Shown: in pieces, positions 26,447 to 37,418 of the stretch
How positions within the stretch are numbered: the stretch's first letter is position 1
Layout of the letters: each line of letters opens with the position of its first letter
From: Limosilactobacillus gastricus DSM 16045
GTDB taxonomy: Bacteria; Bacillota; Bacilli; Lactobacillales; Lactobacillaceae
DNA length: 64,000 bases
Assembly (NCBI RefSeq): GCF_001434365.1
Contig: NZ_AZFN01000005.1
Location: 28,031 to 92,030 of the forward strand
Reading direction: 5' to 3'
The notes under the pieces: generated by a model
The model's input: only the letters and a program-made list of their open reading frames with translations
What the model was told of the DNA's origin: nothing
Database searches by the model: none
Translations under genes and position numbers: made by a program

Positions 26447-27889
26447 TTATTTAAATTGGTCGAGATCAATATCTGTACTACGGGTTTGAGCTTTTCGACC
26501 CTTAAGCTTAAATGATAGGATCAAGGCGACTACAATTAAGACAATTGTGAAACAAAAACCATAGTGAGCGCCATTCGCAAAGCGAGCGGCAGATGAGGCA
26601 TGACTAGCTGCTTGTCCCATACTCATGAAACTAGTTGCTAAGGCCGTAGCTAAGGCTCCTACAACTTGTTGTAAAGTATTCATAATGGTACTACCGTCGC
26701 CGGCTTCAGAACCTTGGAGAGAGTTTAAAGCACTAGTTTGAGCTGGTGACATGGCTAATGGTGCCCCGATCATCAAAATTACATGGGCAATGATGATGTA
26801 AAGAATGGATGATGAAGGACCAGCAACGGCTAGCATCAATGCACCAACAAAAGCAACGATGAAGCCAATGGTGGCGGGGAGCTTAGCGCCAACTTGATCG
26901 TACATTCGACCAGCAATTGCTGAAACAAGCGCGTTAATGATACCCCCTGGTAACATAATAATTCCGGTTAATGCAACCGCAATCCCCATTGCATTTTGAA
27001 TGAATTGGGGCATTAAGTACATTGCCGAAAGGATGATTCCAAAGTCGAGCATGACAACTGCAACCCCTAAGGAAAAACTGGAATTGCGCATTACCTTAAG
27101 GTTGAGAATTGGATTTGCTAATTTTAATTGGCGAACACAGTAAAGAATAAAGACGACGATCCCGACAACTAAGCAGGTGAGAACTTGCCAAGAAAGCCAG
27201 CCTAATTCACTGGCTAAACTAGCTCCCGCTACAATTCCGGAGAAACCAATGATTGATTCGCAAATTGATAATAAATCAACGGGCGGTTTAGTTTGTTGAC
27301 CAACGTTTTTAACAAAACAAATCGAGAAGATTAAGGCGATTGCTAAAAAGATGACAAAAGTCCAAAAAATCCAACGCCAAGAAGCAATCCCTAAGATGAT
27401 CCCAGTTAAAGTCGGTCCAATAGCAGGGGCAAACATAATCACCAGTGCCATGACCCCGTTGACGGCCCCTAATTTTTGGGGCGGAAATAGTTGCATGGCA
27501 GTTGCGAACATGGTTGGAAGAATCAACCCCGTTCCGATCCCTTGGATCATTCGACCGGTCAAAAGGATTGCAAAGTCGCCGGCTAGGGCTGAAATAATCG
27601 ACCCAATCATAAAGGCGACAATCGCAAAGATCACCACTTGGCGAGTCGTAAACCATTTACCGATGATGCTAGAAAGGGGCATGACAATCCCAATTACTAG
27701 CATATAACCCGTTACCAACCATTGGATGGTCGAGGTTGGCAGGTGAAAGGCCTGTTCAAGTTGGGGGATTGCAATGTTGAGGGATGTTTCACTAAACATT
27801 CCGACAAAAGCGCCCAACAACATTCCAAACATCGCGATCCAAGGATGTTTCACTTGTACGCGAGCGGACATAACGTTTGTATTTTCCAT
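26447..27889 (-). CDS. DHA2-family MFS drug:H+ antiporter
   Basis: A 480-residue, 14-helix MFS exporter of the EmrB/QacA type. SETSLNIAIPQLEQAFHLPTSTIQWLVTGYMLVIGIVMPLSS is the family entry motif. GRMIQGIGTGLILP and the motif C-like APAIGPTLTGIILG follow. ATG 27889 was chosen because AGAAGGAG precedes it; an upstream in-frame start is poorer. It probably exports drugs or toxic metabolites. No adjacent regulator is obvious. A second DHA2 exporter lies at 46643. Confidence 0.9.
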   Translation of the reverse strand: MENTNVMSARVQVKHPWIAMFGMLLGAFVGMFSETSLNIAIPQLEQAFHLPTSTIQWLVTGYMLVIGIVMPLSSIIGKWFTTRQVVIFAIVAFMIGSIISALAGDFAILLTGRMIQGIGTGLILPTMFATAMQLFPPQKLGAVNGVMALVIMFAPAIGPTLTGIILGIASWRWIFWTFVIFLAIALIFSICFVKNVGQQTKPPVDLLSICESIIGFSGIVAGASLASELGWLSWQVLTCLVVGIVVFILYCVRQLKLANPILNLKVMRNSSFSLGVAVVMLDFGIILSAMYLMPQFIQNAMGIAVALTGIIMLPGGIINALVSAIAGRMYDQVGAKLPATIGFIVAFVGALMLAVAGPSSSILYIIIAHVILMIGAPLAMSPAQTSALNSLQGSEAGDGSTIMNTLQQVVGALATALATSFMSMGQAASHASSAARFANGAHYGFCFTIVLIVVALILSFKLKGRKAQTRSTDIDLDQFK

Positions 27890-27963
27890 AAATAAACTCC
27901 TTCTTTCTTTTTCACACAATTGATTACTCTACCAGAATTTTAAATTTTTCGTAAGTTTATCAA

Positions 27964-27990
27964 TAAAAAAACTTGAGATTTCTCTCAAGT
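27964..27990 (-). terminator. Terminator of the polyprenyl synthase gene
   Basis: ACTTGAGA pairs with TCTCAAGT around TTTC. The A-run at 27964-27970 is the U-tract on the minus strand. Confidence 0.88.
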
Positions 27991-28000
27991 TATCACGGAT

Positions 28001-28978
28001 CTAATTAGTTCGGTTTAATAATTTATTGATTAGTTTCTTTAGATTACGGGTTGCCTTGCTATCAGGTAAGTCAGCTAATAATGCTAAAGCATCATTAGAA
28101 TATTGTTGAGCAGTCCGATGTGCAATTTTGACACCATCGTTAGCAATTACTAATTGTCGAATTTGTAAAAGATCATCCATTGTCATTTGGCTTTGTTTGG
28201 CTAGCAGATCGCTGATGGCATGGGAAGGATCATTTTCTAACGCAATTAGTAAGGGGAGCGAATAAACGCCCGTCGTTAAGTCTTCGAGAACTGGTTTATT
28301 CATGTCGCGGCCGTCGGAATAATCTAAAATATCATCCAAAATTTGAAAAGCCATCCCCACCTTTTCGCCAATGGCTTGGGCGATTTGAACTTCTTGCTCC
28401 GATAAATTGCCGAGGAATGCCCCTTCACGAGCCGCTAAAGAAAATAGGGCGGCAGTTTTTCCCTTTATATTATCCAGATAGGTGGACACTGATTGATTGA
28501 GATCAAACCGGTGGGCCATTTGTCCCAGTTCACCATTCAAAATTTTAGACATCACCGTCGCATTAACCTTGAGCAACGGTGTATTGGCAAACGCTTCAGT
28601 GATTAATTGAAAGAATACGGTAAAAAGATAATCGCCCGAATAAACCGCAATATCCTTACCAAAAGCAGCTTGAATACTAATGGCTCCGCGACGTTGCGGA
28701 GCATCATCAATGATGTCATCATGAATTAATGTAGCCATGTGTAAAATTTCAATCGAGGCTGCCGCTTTTAATAATTGTTCATGATCATTTGGCCCCTTGA
28801 TCATACTAAAAAGGCAGACAAATCCCGGACGAATATATTTACCACCATTATTGGCCATCGTTTTTAAAGCAGTTTCTAATTGATGATCGGCTGTTTGAAT
28901 GCGATTAGTAATTAAATCAGCAACCGCTTGGAGATTCGTATTTAATTCGGGATATTGAGGGATAAATGAGCGTGACAT
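28001..28978 (-). CDS. Polyprenyl diphosphate synthase (heptaprenyl type)
   Basis: A 325-residue trans-prenyltransferase. Two aspartate-rich motifs are clear: LIHDDIIDDAPQRRG (first, DDxxD) and FQILDDILDY (second). It extends farnesyl diphosphate with isopentenyl diphosphate to a long all-trans chain, as for menaquinone side chains. A small HepS-like partner is not in the window. It is divergent from the XRE-menG-antiporter operon, which supports a quinone role. Isopentenyl diphosphate would come from the mvaS pathway. Confidence 0.9.
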   Translation of the reverse strand: MSRSFIPQYPELNTNLQAVADLITNRIQTADHQLETALKTMANNGGKYIRPGFVCLFSMIKGPNDHEQLLKAAASIEILHMATLIHDDIIDDAPQRRGAISIQAAFGKDIAVYSGDYLFTVFFQLITEAFANTPLLKVNATVMSKILNGELGQMAHRFDLNQSVSTYLDNIKGKTAALFSLAAREGAFLGNLSEQEVQIAQAIGEKVGMAFQILDDILDYSDGRDMNKPVLEDLTTGVYSLPLLIALENDPSHAISDLLAKQSQMTMDDLLQIRQLVIANDGVKIAHRTAQQYSNDALALLADLPDSKATRNLKKLINKLLNRTN

Positions 28979-29117
28979 TTTATTGTTCCTTTATCATATG
29001 TTAACTTATATTCTAACCTACAATCTTAATTTTAGAAATACTAAGATTGGTCATTCATATTTACAGCGGATTTCTTTATAATTAAAGGTAACGATATTTA
29101 TAAGTGGGGATGCAAAG

Positions 29118-29996
29118 ATGGATATTAATCGATTTGTCAGTCGACGAAAGGAACTAGGTTTTTCGCAAGTACAGCTAGCTCAGGGAATTTGTACCCAAGC
29201 AACCCTAAGTAAATTCGAAAATAACGGTCAAATTCCATCTTTAAATATTTTACAACAGTTGTGTAACCGCTTGGGTTTATCATTAGATGAATTAAGTCAA
29301 AACGATAAGGACTCGATAGTTTATCTTAATCGTCAGTTAAAACAAGCCGAAATTGACCTGATGATTGGGAACTTTTTAGCTGCTCAGGAATGCTTAAGTA
29401 ACATCAGTATCAATTCGCAAAGTACCCTGATCCATCAAATGCAATTTTACCTAATCCGGGGGTTGCTAGAATTGTTACTTGATCAGGACCATGAAGGGGC
29501 CATCGCTGATTTTAAATTAGTGACCGAAGAACTTGATCAGGAACAATCAACCATCTGGTATTATCTGGGCCAAGCAGGGCTTGCGCTGGTCTATGATCGC
29601 GAACAGCGCGCGATCGCAGCTAAAGAACACTTTAAAATGGTGGCAACTTATGTTGATCAACTAAGCGATACGGCTGTCGAAAATATTACCGATTTTGAAT
29701 ATGTCCTGGCAATTTCATATATTTTAGGGCGTTATTATTGGCAAAATAATTTTTTGCAAGCGGCCGAAAACTATATTAACTTCGGCTTGCAATTAGCCCA
29801 GTATCATCACGTTACTTACTTTGTTCCGCGACTGTATATGGTGCAAACGGAAATTTTAAAAGCGCAAGGTGCGGATGCATCAACTATTGAAGCAATGATT
29901 CATCAAGCCGCTGTTTTTGCTGAATTCAATCATAATCAAGTCGTTCAAAAGTGGGTGCAAGAACAAGGGAAAGGAGAACTTTATGACGCTAACTAA
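29118..29996 (+). CDS. XRE-family regulator with TPR-like C-terminal domain (Rgg/PlcR-like)
   Basis: A 292-residue protein. Residues 1-60 or so form a helix-turn-helix (RRKELGFSQVQLAQGICTQATLSKFEN). The rest is helical, with paired-helix repeats resembling the peptide-sensing TPR domain of Rgg/RNPP regulators. It overlaps menG by 14 bp, so it is first in a menG-antiporter operon, which is unusual. A signal-peptide pheromone gene was not recognised nearby. It may control this operon in response to a peptide or metabolic signal; that is inference. Confidence 0.85.
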   Translation: MDINRFVSRRKELGFSQVQLAQGICTQATLSKFENNGQIPSLNILQQLCNRLGLSLDELSQNDKDSIVYLNRQLKQAEIDLMIGNFLAAQECLSNISINSQSTLIHQMQFYLIRGLLELLLDQDHEGAIADFKLVTEELDQEQSTIWYYLGQAGLALVYDREQRAIAAKEHFKMVATYVDQLSDTAVENITDFEYVLAISYILGRYYWQNNFLQAAENYINFGLQLAQYHHVTYFVPRLYMVQTEILKAQGADASTIEAMIHQAAVFAEFNHNQVVQKWVQEQGKGELYDAN

Positions 29997-30705
29997 TCAT
30001 CATTCTGAAAGTGAGGTTAATCAGCTCTTTTCACGGGTTGCTCCCCAGTATGATCGGATGAACGATTTAATTAGCTTAGGAACTCAGCGTCGCTGGCGAA
30101 AACAGTTATTTCGAGAATTACCAATTCATCAAGGTGATACTTGTTTAGATCTTTGCTGTGGAACTGGAGATTTAACCATTTCACTAGCGCAACGATCAGG
30201 AAGAAAAGGGCGAGTGGTTGGACTGGATTTTAATGCTGAGATGTTGGCCTTAGCTAAACGAAAGGCACATACTCGTGGAGTGAATCAACAAATTGAATGG
30301 CTCCAAGCAGACGCTATGCACTTACCCTTTACTGATGATCAATTTAATATTATTACGATTGGGTATGGTCTTCGCAATGTTCCTGATGCTAACCAAGTTT
30401 TGTCTGAGATTTATCGGGTATTAGCGCCAGGTGGTCACTTTGCTTGTCTAGAGATGTCACAACCGACGAATCCAATCATTAAACTTGGCTGGCGCGCCTA
30501 CTTTAAGCTTTTTCCCTACATGGCTAGATTAACTGGGGCGCACCCGCAAGACTATCAATATCTACAGAAAACGGCGCAAGCTTTTTACTCGGCCGATGAG
30601 ATCGTGCAGGTAATGCGAGAAAGTGGCTTTCAAAAGGTTAGGTATCATAAATTAAACTTAGGTGCCGGGGCCCTGCATTTTGGTCAGAAAGCGAGGATCA
30701 ATTAA
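29983..30705 (+). CDS. menG: Demethylmenaquinone methyltransferase (MenG/UbiE)
   Basis: A 240-residue SAM-dependent methyltransferase. FSRVAPQYDRMNDLISLGTQRRWRK is the UbiE/COQ5 signature. LDLCCGTGDLTISLA binds SAM, and IITIGYGLRNVPD is the second signature. It methylates demethylmenaquinone to menaquinone. ATG 29983 follows AAAGGAG and gives the family N-terminus. It overlaps the XRE gene by 14 bp and the antiporter gene by one base. Other men genes are not in the window. Confidence 0.93.
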   Translation: MTLTNHHSESEVNQLFSRVAPQYDRMNDLISLGTQRRWRKQLFRELPIHQGDTCLDLCCGTGDLTISLAQRSGRKGRVVGLDFNAEMLALAKRKAHTRGVNQQIEWLQADAMHLPFTDDQFNIITIGYGLRNVPDANQVLSEIYRVLAPGGHFACLEMSQPTNPIIKLGWRAYFKLFPYMARLTGAHPQDYQYLQKTAQAFYSADEIVQVMRESGFQKVRYHKLNLGAGALHFGQKARIN

Positions 30706-32303
30706 TGGAAATTTTGATATCTTCAGCAATTTTGCTTACAGCATCGACGTTAGCGATAATCATTCATCGCCAACTATTTCCTCACTTTGCGGGTCATTAT
30801 ATCAGCTTATTGTTAGGGATGGCTTTAGTTTGGATTCCGGTAGTTAATGACCTAGTCTGGAAGTTCAATTCAGAAATTTTTATGGGCTTTGTCATTGCGC
30901 CTTTACTATTTTTTGATGGGCAAAGCACGAGATTACGCCTAGTTTCAACCAAGTTTAAATCTATTGTTAGTATGACGGTGGTCATGGTGCTAGTGATTCT
31001 TTTGGTGGCTGGCTTTACCATTCAATCGCTATTTAAGATTGGCTTACCGTTAGCCTTTTTACTGGCTGCCATTAGTATTCCAACGGATGCGACAGCGACT
31101 GACGCGGTTACTGATGGCTTGATTATGCCGAAACGACCCAATATCTTATTAAAGTTGGAGTCATTGTTTAATGATGCTTCTGGTTTAATTTTGCTAAGCA
31201 TGGCAACCTTATGGTTTCAAAATGGGTATATTAATTATCAACAAACCTTAATGGATTTCTTGATTTCGGCCTTTGGAGGAGCAACCCTTGGTTATGTGTC
31301 ATCTTGGTTACTAATGATGTTGCGGCAGCAAATGTTTACTTCAAAAGTTAATTTTTTGAATAATACCTACAATAATGGGACTCCCATGAAGGTAATTTTC
31401 TTCGCGACCCCTTTTTTGATTTATTTTATCGCCGAAGAAATTCACGTTTCGGGAATTATTGCCGTGGTGGTCGCAGGGTTAGTTGGGAATACTGAGGCGC
31501 AGCGGAGCAAACTTTTAAATCCGATGGTTTATTATGATTCTGTACGTTTAATTGAGATGATTAGCGAAATCCTGAACGGGGTGGTTTTTGTTGTCCTTGG
31601 GATCGTCTTGATGCGGACCTATCGTGATGAACAAATTACCTATGGGTCATGGACGTGGATTTACATAGGGATCGTCTTGTATCTATCTAATCTCATTGTA
31701 CGATTTTTATATTCAAAATTTGTTATGCGGGAAAAAGCTCACACGGCCAAGTTATTCGCCTTAGGTGGTGTGCATGGGGCAGTGACTTTTGCCTTGGTCA
31801 TGATGTTAGAGCACGCCACGTTGAGTACGCGTCAATTTAATTTAGCAATCATGTCTGAGAGTGTCTTGATCATTTTGAGCCTTTTAGTTCCGTCAATATT
31901 GTTCCGCTTTGTCTTGGATAAGGACGTGCCTGATGACGAAATGATCGAAGAATTAACTTCAATGCGGGTTGCCATGGTGGAGCATGCTCGCCAACAATTA
32001 AATGAAATTTATGTACCTGATCGAATGAAGCCAATTCTGGAATATGATTTAAATGCTCAAATTGGACAAACTTCGACCCGAGATTTTATTAAACAATGGC
32101 AAAAAGCTAGCCGAGTGGTGGGCTTAGATCAAAATCAAACAATTTTCCTGAACGAAATTTATCACTATATTTTTGATCAGGAACGTGATTATTTAGCCAT
32201 GATTGAGCATCGTGAAAGTAAATATCATGAAGTTTTCAATATATTATATAAAGAGATTATGATGGCTGAAATGGTATCCTTACGTGATGATAATGAAGAA
32301 TAA
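30705..32303 (+). CDS. CPA1-family Na+/H+ antiporter
   Basis: A 532-residue cation:proton antiporter with about 12 membrane helices and a C-terminal cytoplasmic tail of about 130 residues. LESLFNDASGLIL carries the conserved Asn-Asp pair, and ISIPTDATATDAV is the preceding substrate-site helix. It exchanges Na+ (or K+) for protons for pH and salt homeostasis. The start overlaps the menG stop (TAATG). Co-expression with menG could link respiration with ion balance; that is inference. Confidence 0.9.
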   Translation: MEILISSAILLTASTLAIIIHRQLFPHFAGHYISLLLGMALVWIPVVNDLVWKFNSEIFMGFVIAPLLFFDGQSTRLRLVSTKFKSIVSMTVVMVLVILLVAGFTIQSLFKIGLPLAFLLAAISIPTDATATDAVTDGLIMPKRPNILLKLESLFNDASGLILLSMATLWFQNGYINYQQTLMDFLISAFGGATLGYVSSWLLMMLRQQMFTSKVNFLNNTYNNGTPMKVIFFATPFLIYFIAEEIHVSGIIAVVVAGLVGNTEAQRSKLLNPMVYYDSVRLIEMISEILNGVVFVVLGIVLMRTYRDEQITYGSWTWIYIGIVLYLSNLIVRFLYSKFVMREKAHTAKLFALGGVHGAVTFALVMMLEHATLSTRQFNLAIMSESVLIILSLLVPSILFRFVLDKDVPDDEMIEELTSMRVAMVEHARQQLNEIYVPDRMKPILEYDLNAQIGQTSTRDFIKQWQKASRVVGLDQNQTIFLNEIYHYIFDQERDYLAMIEHRESKYHEVFNILYKEIMMAEMVSLRDDNEE

Positions 32304-32337
32304 AAAAGTCCTCTGAAAAATTTTCAGAGGACTTTTT
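32302..32337. terminator. Bidirectional terminator
   Basis: AAAAAGTCCTCTGAAAA pairs with TTTTCAGAGGACTTTTT, a near-perfect stem between convergent genes. Confidence 0.95.
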
Positions 32338-32347
32338 AGGATCTTGC

Positions 32348-32758
32348 TTACTTATTATCTTGTTTTTCAAGTAAAGCAACGATTTGTTTAAGGTAATCAG
32401 TTTCAGTCGCTTCTTTTTCTTCTTCTTCCGCTTCCTTAGCATCTTCTTCTGATTTAGCGAGGGCAGCGGCCTTTTCCATGACCGTATTGATACTCTTCAT
32501 TAATAAGAAGACAACCAAAGCAATGATTAAGAAGTTAATGACTGAGTTCAAAAAGGCTCCATAACGGAAAGTGGCATCGCCAACCTTGAAGACGAGGTTG
32601 GAGAGGTCAATCCGACCTAGAAAAATCCCAATCAATGGATTGATCAAATTCTTAACTAATGAGGTAACGATGGCCGTAAAAGCTGACCCGATGATCACCC
32701 CAACAGCTAAGTCCATCACATTACCACGTAAAATAAATTCACGAAATTCTTTTAACAT
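32348..32758 (-). CDS. mscL: Large-conductance mechanosensitive channel
   Basis: A 136-residue MscL. The N-terminal [27 protein letters not shown] contains the amphipathic helix and the pore helix TM1. TM2 is in [23 protein letters not shown] charged C-terminal bundle ([16 protein letters not shown]) ends the protein. It opens under membrane tension during osmotic downshock. Monocistronic. Confidence 0.97.
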   Translation of the reverse strand: MLKEFREFILRGNVMDLAVGVIIGSAFTAIVTSLVKNLINPLIGIFLGRIDLSNLVFKVGDATFRYGAFLNSVINFLIIALVVFLLMKSINTVMEKAAALAKSEEDAKEAEEEEKEATETDYLKQIVALLEKQDNK

Positions 32759-32903
32759 AAGATACTCCTTTATATATACATTAACTAAACTAACTTAACA
32801 AAAACTTAAGGTTTTGGCAAGATAAAAGGGATATTTATTTGATTTTTCTCGATAGTTCGTTTGGAATTCAATCAACAAACTAGAGGATTGAGCGATTATT
32901 GGT

Positions 32904-32909
32904 TATAAT
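32904..32909 (+). promoter_or_regulatory. -10 box of the cysteine desulfurase promoter
   Basis: TATAAT lies 28 bp before the ATG. No convincing -35 is seen. Confidence 0.45.
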
Positions 32910-32937
32910 GTAGCCATTGATTCAGGGAGGAAAGAGT

Positions 32938-34110
32938 ATGGGATCTAGAATTTATGTTGATAATGCTGGAACGACGGCGATGGCGTCACAAGTGATTGAA
33001 GCCATGACGACAGCGATGAAAGACACCTTTGGGAATGCGTCGACAACTAATTATTACGGCCGACAAGCTAAACAAGTATTAGAAGACTGTCGTCATTATT
33101 TAGCTCAATCCGTTCATGCTCAATATGATGATGAAATTGTGATTACCAGTGGAGGAACAGAGAGCGATAATACGGTCATAAAACAAGTTGCTCAAGCCCG
33201 GCAAAGTGAAGGCAAACACATTATTACGACGGCTTTTGAACATGAAGCAATTTTACGTCCCCTCAGTGATTTAGAAGCACAAGGCTTTGAAGTTACCTAT
33301 TTACCAGTAGATGAATTTGGTCAGATTAATTTAGATGATTTAAAGGCGGCTTTACGTCCCGACACGATTTTAGTTTCGATCATGACGGTTAATAATGAGG
33401 TGGGGAGTCATTTACCCATTCATCAAATTGGTCAAATTGTTGCCGATAGTTCAGCTTGGTTTCATACTGATGCTGTCCAAGCCTATGGCATTTTGCCGAT
33501 TGACGTTCAAGCGGATCAAATTGATCTCTTATCAATGTCTGCCCATAAAATTAATGGACCCAAGATGACTGGTTTCTTGTATCGCCGGCGCGGCATTAAC
33601 TTCCCTGCTTTCATCCGCGGGGGTGACCAAGAATTAAAACGCCGGGCAGGGACAGAAAACGTTCCGGGAGTAGTTGGCATGACTACAGCCGCGCGTCTCC
33701 ATCTAGAAAAGATGGCTAGCCATCAAGCCCACTATCATGATTTAAAACACCGCTTGGTTGATGGATTAAGTCAAGTTGGCGTTGATTTTGAAATTAATGG
33801 TCATCTTGATGATCAAATGGCTCCTCAGACCATTAGTTTATGGTTTAAAGGTGTTCCTAATGACGCATTATTAACTAATCTTGATTTGGAAGGAATCATT
33901 GGGGCCGCTGGCTCGGCTTGTACTTCAGGGTCTTTAGATCCGTCGCATGTCTTAGTGGCGATGTATGGTCAAGATAGCCCCCGAATTTGGGAAACCTTAC
34001 GTTTTTCATTTGGGATTGATAATACACTGGCTGAAGTTGACCAAATCGTAGCCGCTTTAAATAAATATACAAAACGTCTCAAGAATAATGGTGATCGCGG
34101 TCAACGCTAA
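32938..34110 (+). CDS. Cysteine desulfurase (NifS/IscS family)
   Basis: A 390-residue class V PLP enzyme that takes sulfur from cysteine. Lys204 in SAHKINGPK binds PLP. The active-site Cys328 is in GSACTSGSLDPSHVL, the group I (IscS/NifS) loop. VDNAGTTAM, TSGGTESDN and FHTDAVQAYG are family motifs. ATG 32938 follows GGGAGG. In many lactobacilli such a gene is followed by thiI for thiolation of tRNA; here a terminator follows, so its sulfur acceptor is not shown. Confidence 0.92.
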   Translation: MGSRIYVDNAGTTAMASQVIEAMTTAMKDTFGNASTTNYYGRQAKQVLEDCRHYLAQSVHAQYDDEIVITSGGTESDNTVIKQVAQARQSEGKHIITTAFEHEAILRPLSDLEAQGFEVTYLPVDEFGQINLDDLKAALRPDTILVSIMTVNNEVGSHLPIHQIGQIVADSSAWFHTDAVQAYGILPIDVQADQIDLLSMSAHKINGPKMTGFLYRRRGINFPAFIRGGDQELKRRAGTENVPGVVGMTTAARLHLEKMASHQAHYHDLKHRLVDGLSQVGVDFEINGHLDDQMAPQTISLWFKGVPNDALLTNLDLEGIIGAAGSACTSGSLDPSHVLVAMYGQDSPRIWETLRFSFGIDNTLAEVDQIVAALNKYTKRLKNNGDRGQR

Positions 34111-34114
34111 CCTT

Positions 34115-34166
34115 AAGGATTTACTGATTATCGGTTTAGAATCGTTAGTTGGTAGGTCCTTTTTTA
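34115..34166 (+). terminator. Terminator of the cysteine desulfurase gene
   Basis: AAGGATTTACTGATTA (from 34115) can pair with the segment ending GGTAGGTCCTT using several G-U pairs, followed by T residues. Confidence 0.7.
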
Positions 34167-34353
34167 GTTTCGTAGTGATTTATTAAATTAAATTTAATCG
34201 GGTGTTGAATTTATATAAATATGCACTAATGCCAAGATAGTTAAAATATTACGTAAAAGTTATAAAAGGCTTAACATTTTCTAATTCTAGTCTTAGGATG
34301 TTAATTACATTCACAAGAATGAATCATCAATCTGATCAAAAGGAGGATTTCAG

Positions 34354-35676
34354 ATGGATATGACAAATCAACAACCTATAGCTAGAACCGAACGGAAGAT
34401 TGCTTCCAACATTTTAAAAGGTTCGCTAGGGAATATGATCGAATGGTTTGACTGGTACGTATATTCAGCCTTCGCAATCTATTTCTCAGCGGCCTTCTTC
34501 CCATCTAACAACCAGACGGCTAAATTACTTTCAACCGCTGCTGTTTTCGCAATTGGGTTTGTGATGCGACCGTTTGGATCCTTCGTCATGGGGCGGTATG
34601 CGGACCGCCATGGTCGGCGGGCTGCCTTGACCTTATCAGTCATGATTATTGCTGGAGGGTCGATGATTATTGCCCTTGTACCGACTTTTAGTCAAATTGG
34701 GATTTGGTCACCAATTATTTTGGTGGCAACGCGGATGGTTCAAGGGCTCTCTCTTGGTGGTGAATATGGGACTTCAGCCACTTATTTATCCGAAATGGCT
34801 TCGCCACAACGGCGGGGATTCTATTCATCTTTCCAATATGTCACTTTAATTGCCGGACAACTGTTAGCCTTGCTAGTGCAAATTGTGCTTCAACAAATGT
34901 TTAATGAACAACAGTTATATGCTTTTGGTTGGCGAATCCCATTCGTCATTGGGGCGATTGGTGCTTTAGTCGTCTTATGGTTACGGTTAACTATGGAAGA
35001 ATCAGACCAATTTAAACATGCGAATAAGCATAACAAACGGTCAGGGACCTTACGTTTATTGGCAAAATACCCGAAACAAGTCTTAATCGTCATTGGGTTG
35101 ACCCTTGGGGGAACAATTTCTTTTTACTCATACACAACTTATCTTCAACAATTTATGATTAACACGGCTGGCATGAATAAAGAAGTCGTGGCGATTGTAA
35201 ACTTCGCCGCCTTGTTAGTAATGATTGTTTTACAACCAGTCTTTGGTGCTTTGTCAGACCATATTGGTCGGAAACCATTGTTAGTCTTCTTTGGAGTTGG
35301 GGGCACCATTGCCACTGTTCCAATTTTCACACTACTGGCCCATGTCACTACTGCTTGGGGTGCCTTTCTACTAATGGTTAGTGGCTTGATTTTAGTTTCT
35401 GGCTACACTTCGATTAATGCAATTGTGAAGGCCGAATTATTCCCTGCCAAAATCCGGGCGTTAGGAGTTGGCTTACCATATAGTCTAACCGTGGCCATCT
35501 TCGGGGGAACCGCTAACTATGTTGCGCTTTGGATGCGCTCAGCTGGGATTGAAAGTGGTTTCTATTGGTATGTCACGGCAACGATTTTTATTTCCCTATT
35601 AGTTTACATTTTCGGGTTAAGTCATAAAAATGATTCGCTTATTGATCGAGAAGAAGCTGAAATGTATGGCAAATAA
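34354..35676 (+). CDS. kgtP: MHS-family MFS permease, KgtP-like (2-oxoglutarate)
   Basis: A 440-residue MFS symporter of the metabolite:H+ family. Segments strikingly like E. coli KgtP are seen: GNMIEWFDWYVYS, LSLGGEYGTSATYLSEMA, GFYSSFQYVTLIAGQLLALL, YTTYLQQFMINTAGM, and FPAKIRALGVGLPYS with an IFGG(T/S)A-YVAL segment. KgtP imports 2-oxoglutarate. The next gene is gdhA, which uses 2-oxoglutarate, so the assignment fits the context. Related MHS members carry citrate, proline or shikimate, so the substrate is not proven. AAAGGAGG gives a strong start. Confidence 0.82.
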   Translation: MDMTNQQPIARTERKIASNILKGSLGNMIEWFDWYVYSAFAIYFSAAFFPSNNQTAKLLSTAAVFAIGFVMRPFGSFVMGRYADRHGRRAALTLSVMIIAGGSMIIALVPTFSQIGIWSPIILVATRMVQGLSLGGEYGTSATYLSEMASPQRRGFYSSFQYVTLIAGQLLALLVQIVLQQMFNEQQLYAFGWRIPFVIGAIGALVVLWLRLTMEESDQFKHANKHNKRSGTLRLLAKYPKQVLIVIGLTLGGTISFYSYTTYLQQFMINTAGMNKEVVAIVNFAALLVMIVLQPVFGALSDHIGRKPLLVFFGVGGTIATVPIFTLLAHVTTAWGAFLLMVSGLILVSGYTSINAIVKAELFPAKIRALGVGLPYSLTVAIFGGTANYVALWMRSAGIESGFYWYVTATIFISLLVYIFGLSHKNDSLIDREEAEMYGK

Positions 35677-35823
35677 GTGTTTTAAAGGCTAAGAACCGAA
35701 CTTAAAGATTGCAGAAAGTTAAAATAGTTAAGTGAACTCACACATATAACTATGAATTAATAATCAAATCACGAAAAATCCTATGATGAAAAAACTGGAT
35801 TTATTTTCAGATCCTGATAAGAT

Positions 35824-35829
35824 TATAAT
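35824..35829 (+). promoter_or_regulatory. -10 box of the gdhA promoter
   Basis: TATAAT lies 54 bp before the gdhA start. The -35 region is poor. Confidence 0.4.
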
Positions 35830-35852
35830 TACAATCATTAAAAAATGATTAA

Positions 35853-37220
<1,368 letters not shown>

Positions 37221-37256
37221 TTAATTTGTATAATTAAAATTTAATAATAACCTATT

Positions 37257-37308
37257 AAGCCAATCACTAGGTAAAACAAAATTGTACCTGTGATTGGCTT
37301 ATTATTTT
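37257..37308 (+). terminator. Terminator of gdhA
   Basis: AAGCCAATCAC pairs with GTGATTGGCTT, and inner GGTA/TACC extend the stem; a T-rich tail follows. Confidence 0.9.
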
Positions 37309-37340
37309 GGGCAAAATAGATCATTACGATACAGAGAAAT

Positions 37341-37369
37341 TTGTAAAGTAATAATAATAATCTTGTAAT
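37341..37369 (+). promoter_or_regulatory. Promoter of the AT-rich gene pair
   Basis: TTGTAA (37341-37346), a 17-bp AT-only-like spacer, TGTAAT (37364-37369). It lies 49 bp before the first start codon. In such AT-rich DNA chance matches are easy. Confidence 0.45.
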
Positions 37370-37418
37370 GAAAAAGCATTAAAATAATGTCGTTAAGTAA
37401 AAAGGAGTTGTTATTTCC

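Noticed and set aside
37347..37363. AAT triplet run as a microsatellite
   Set aside because: It is only a few units long within an AT-rich promoter spacer.
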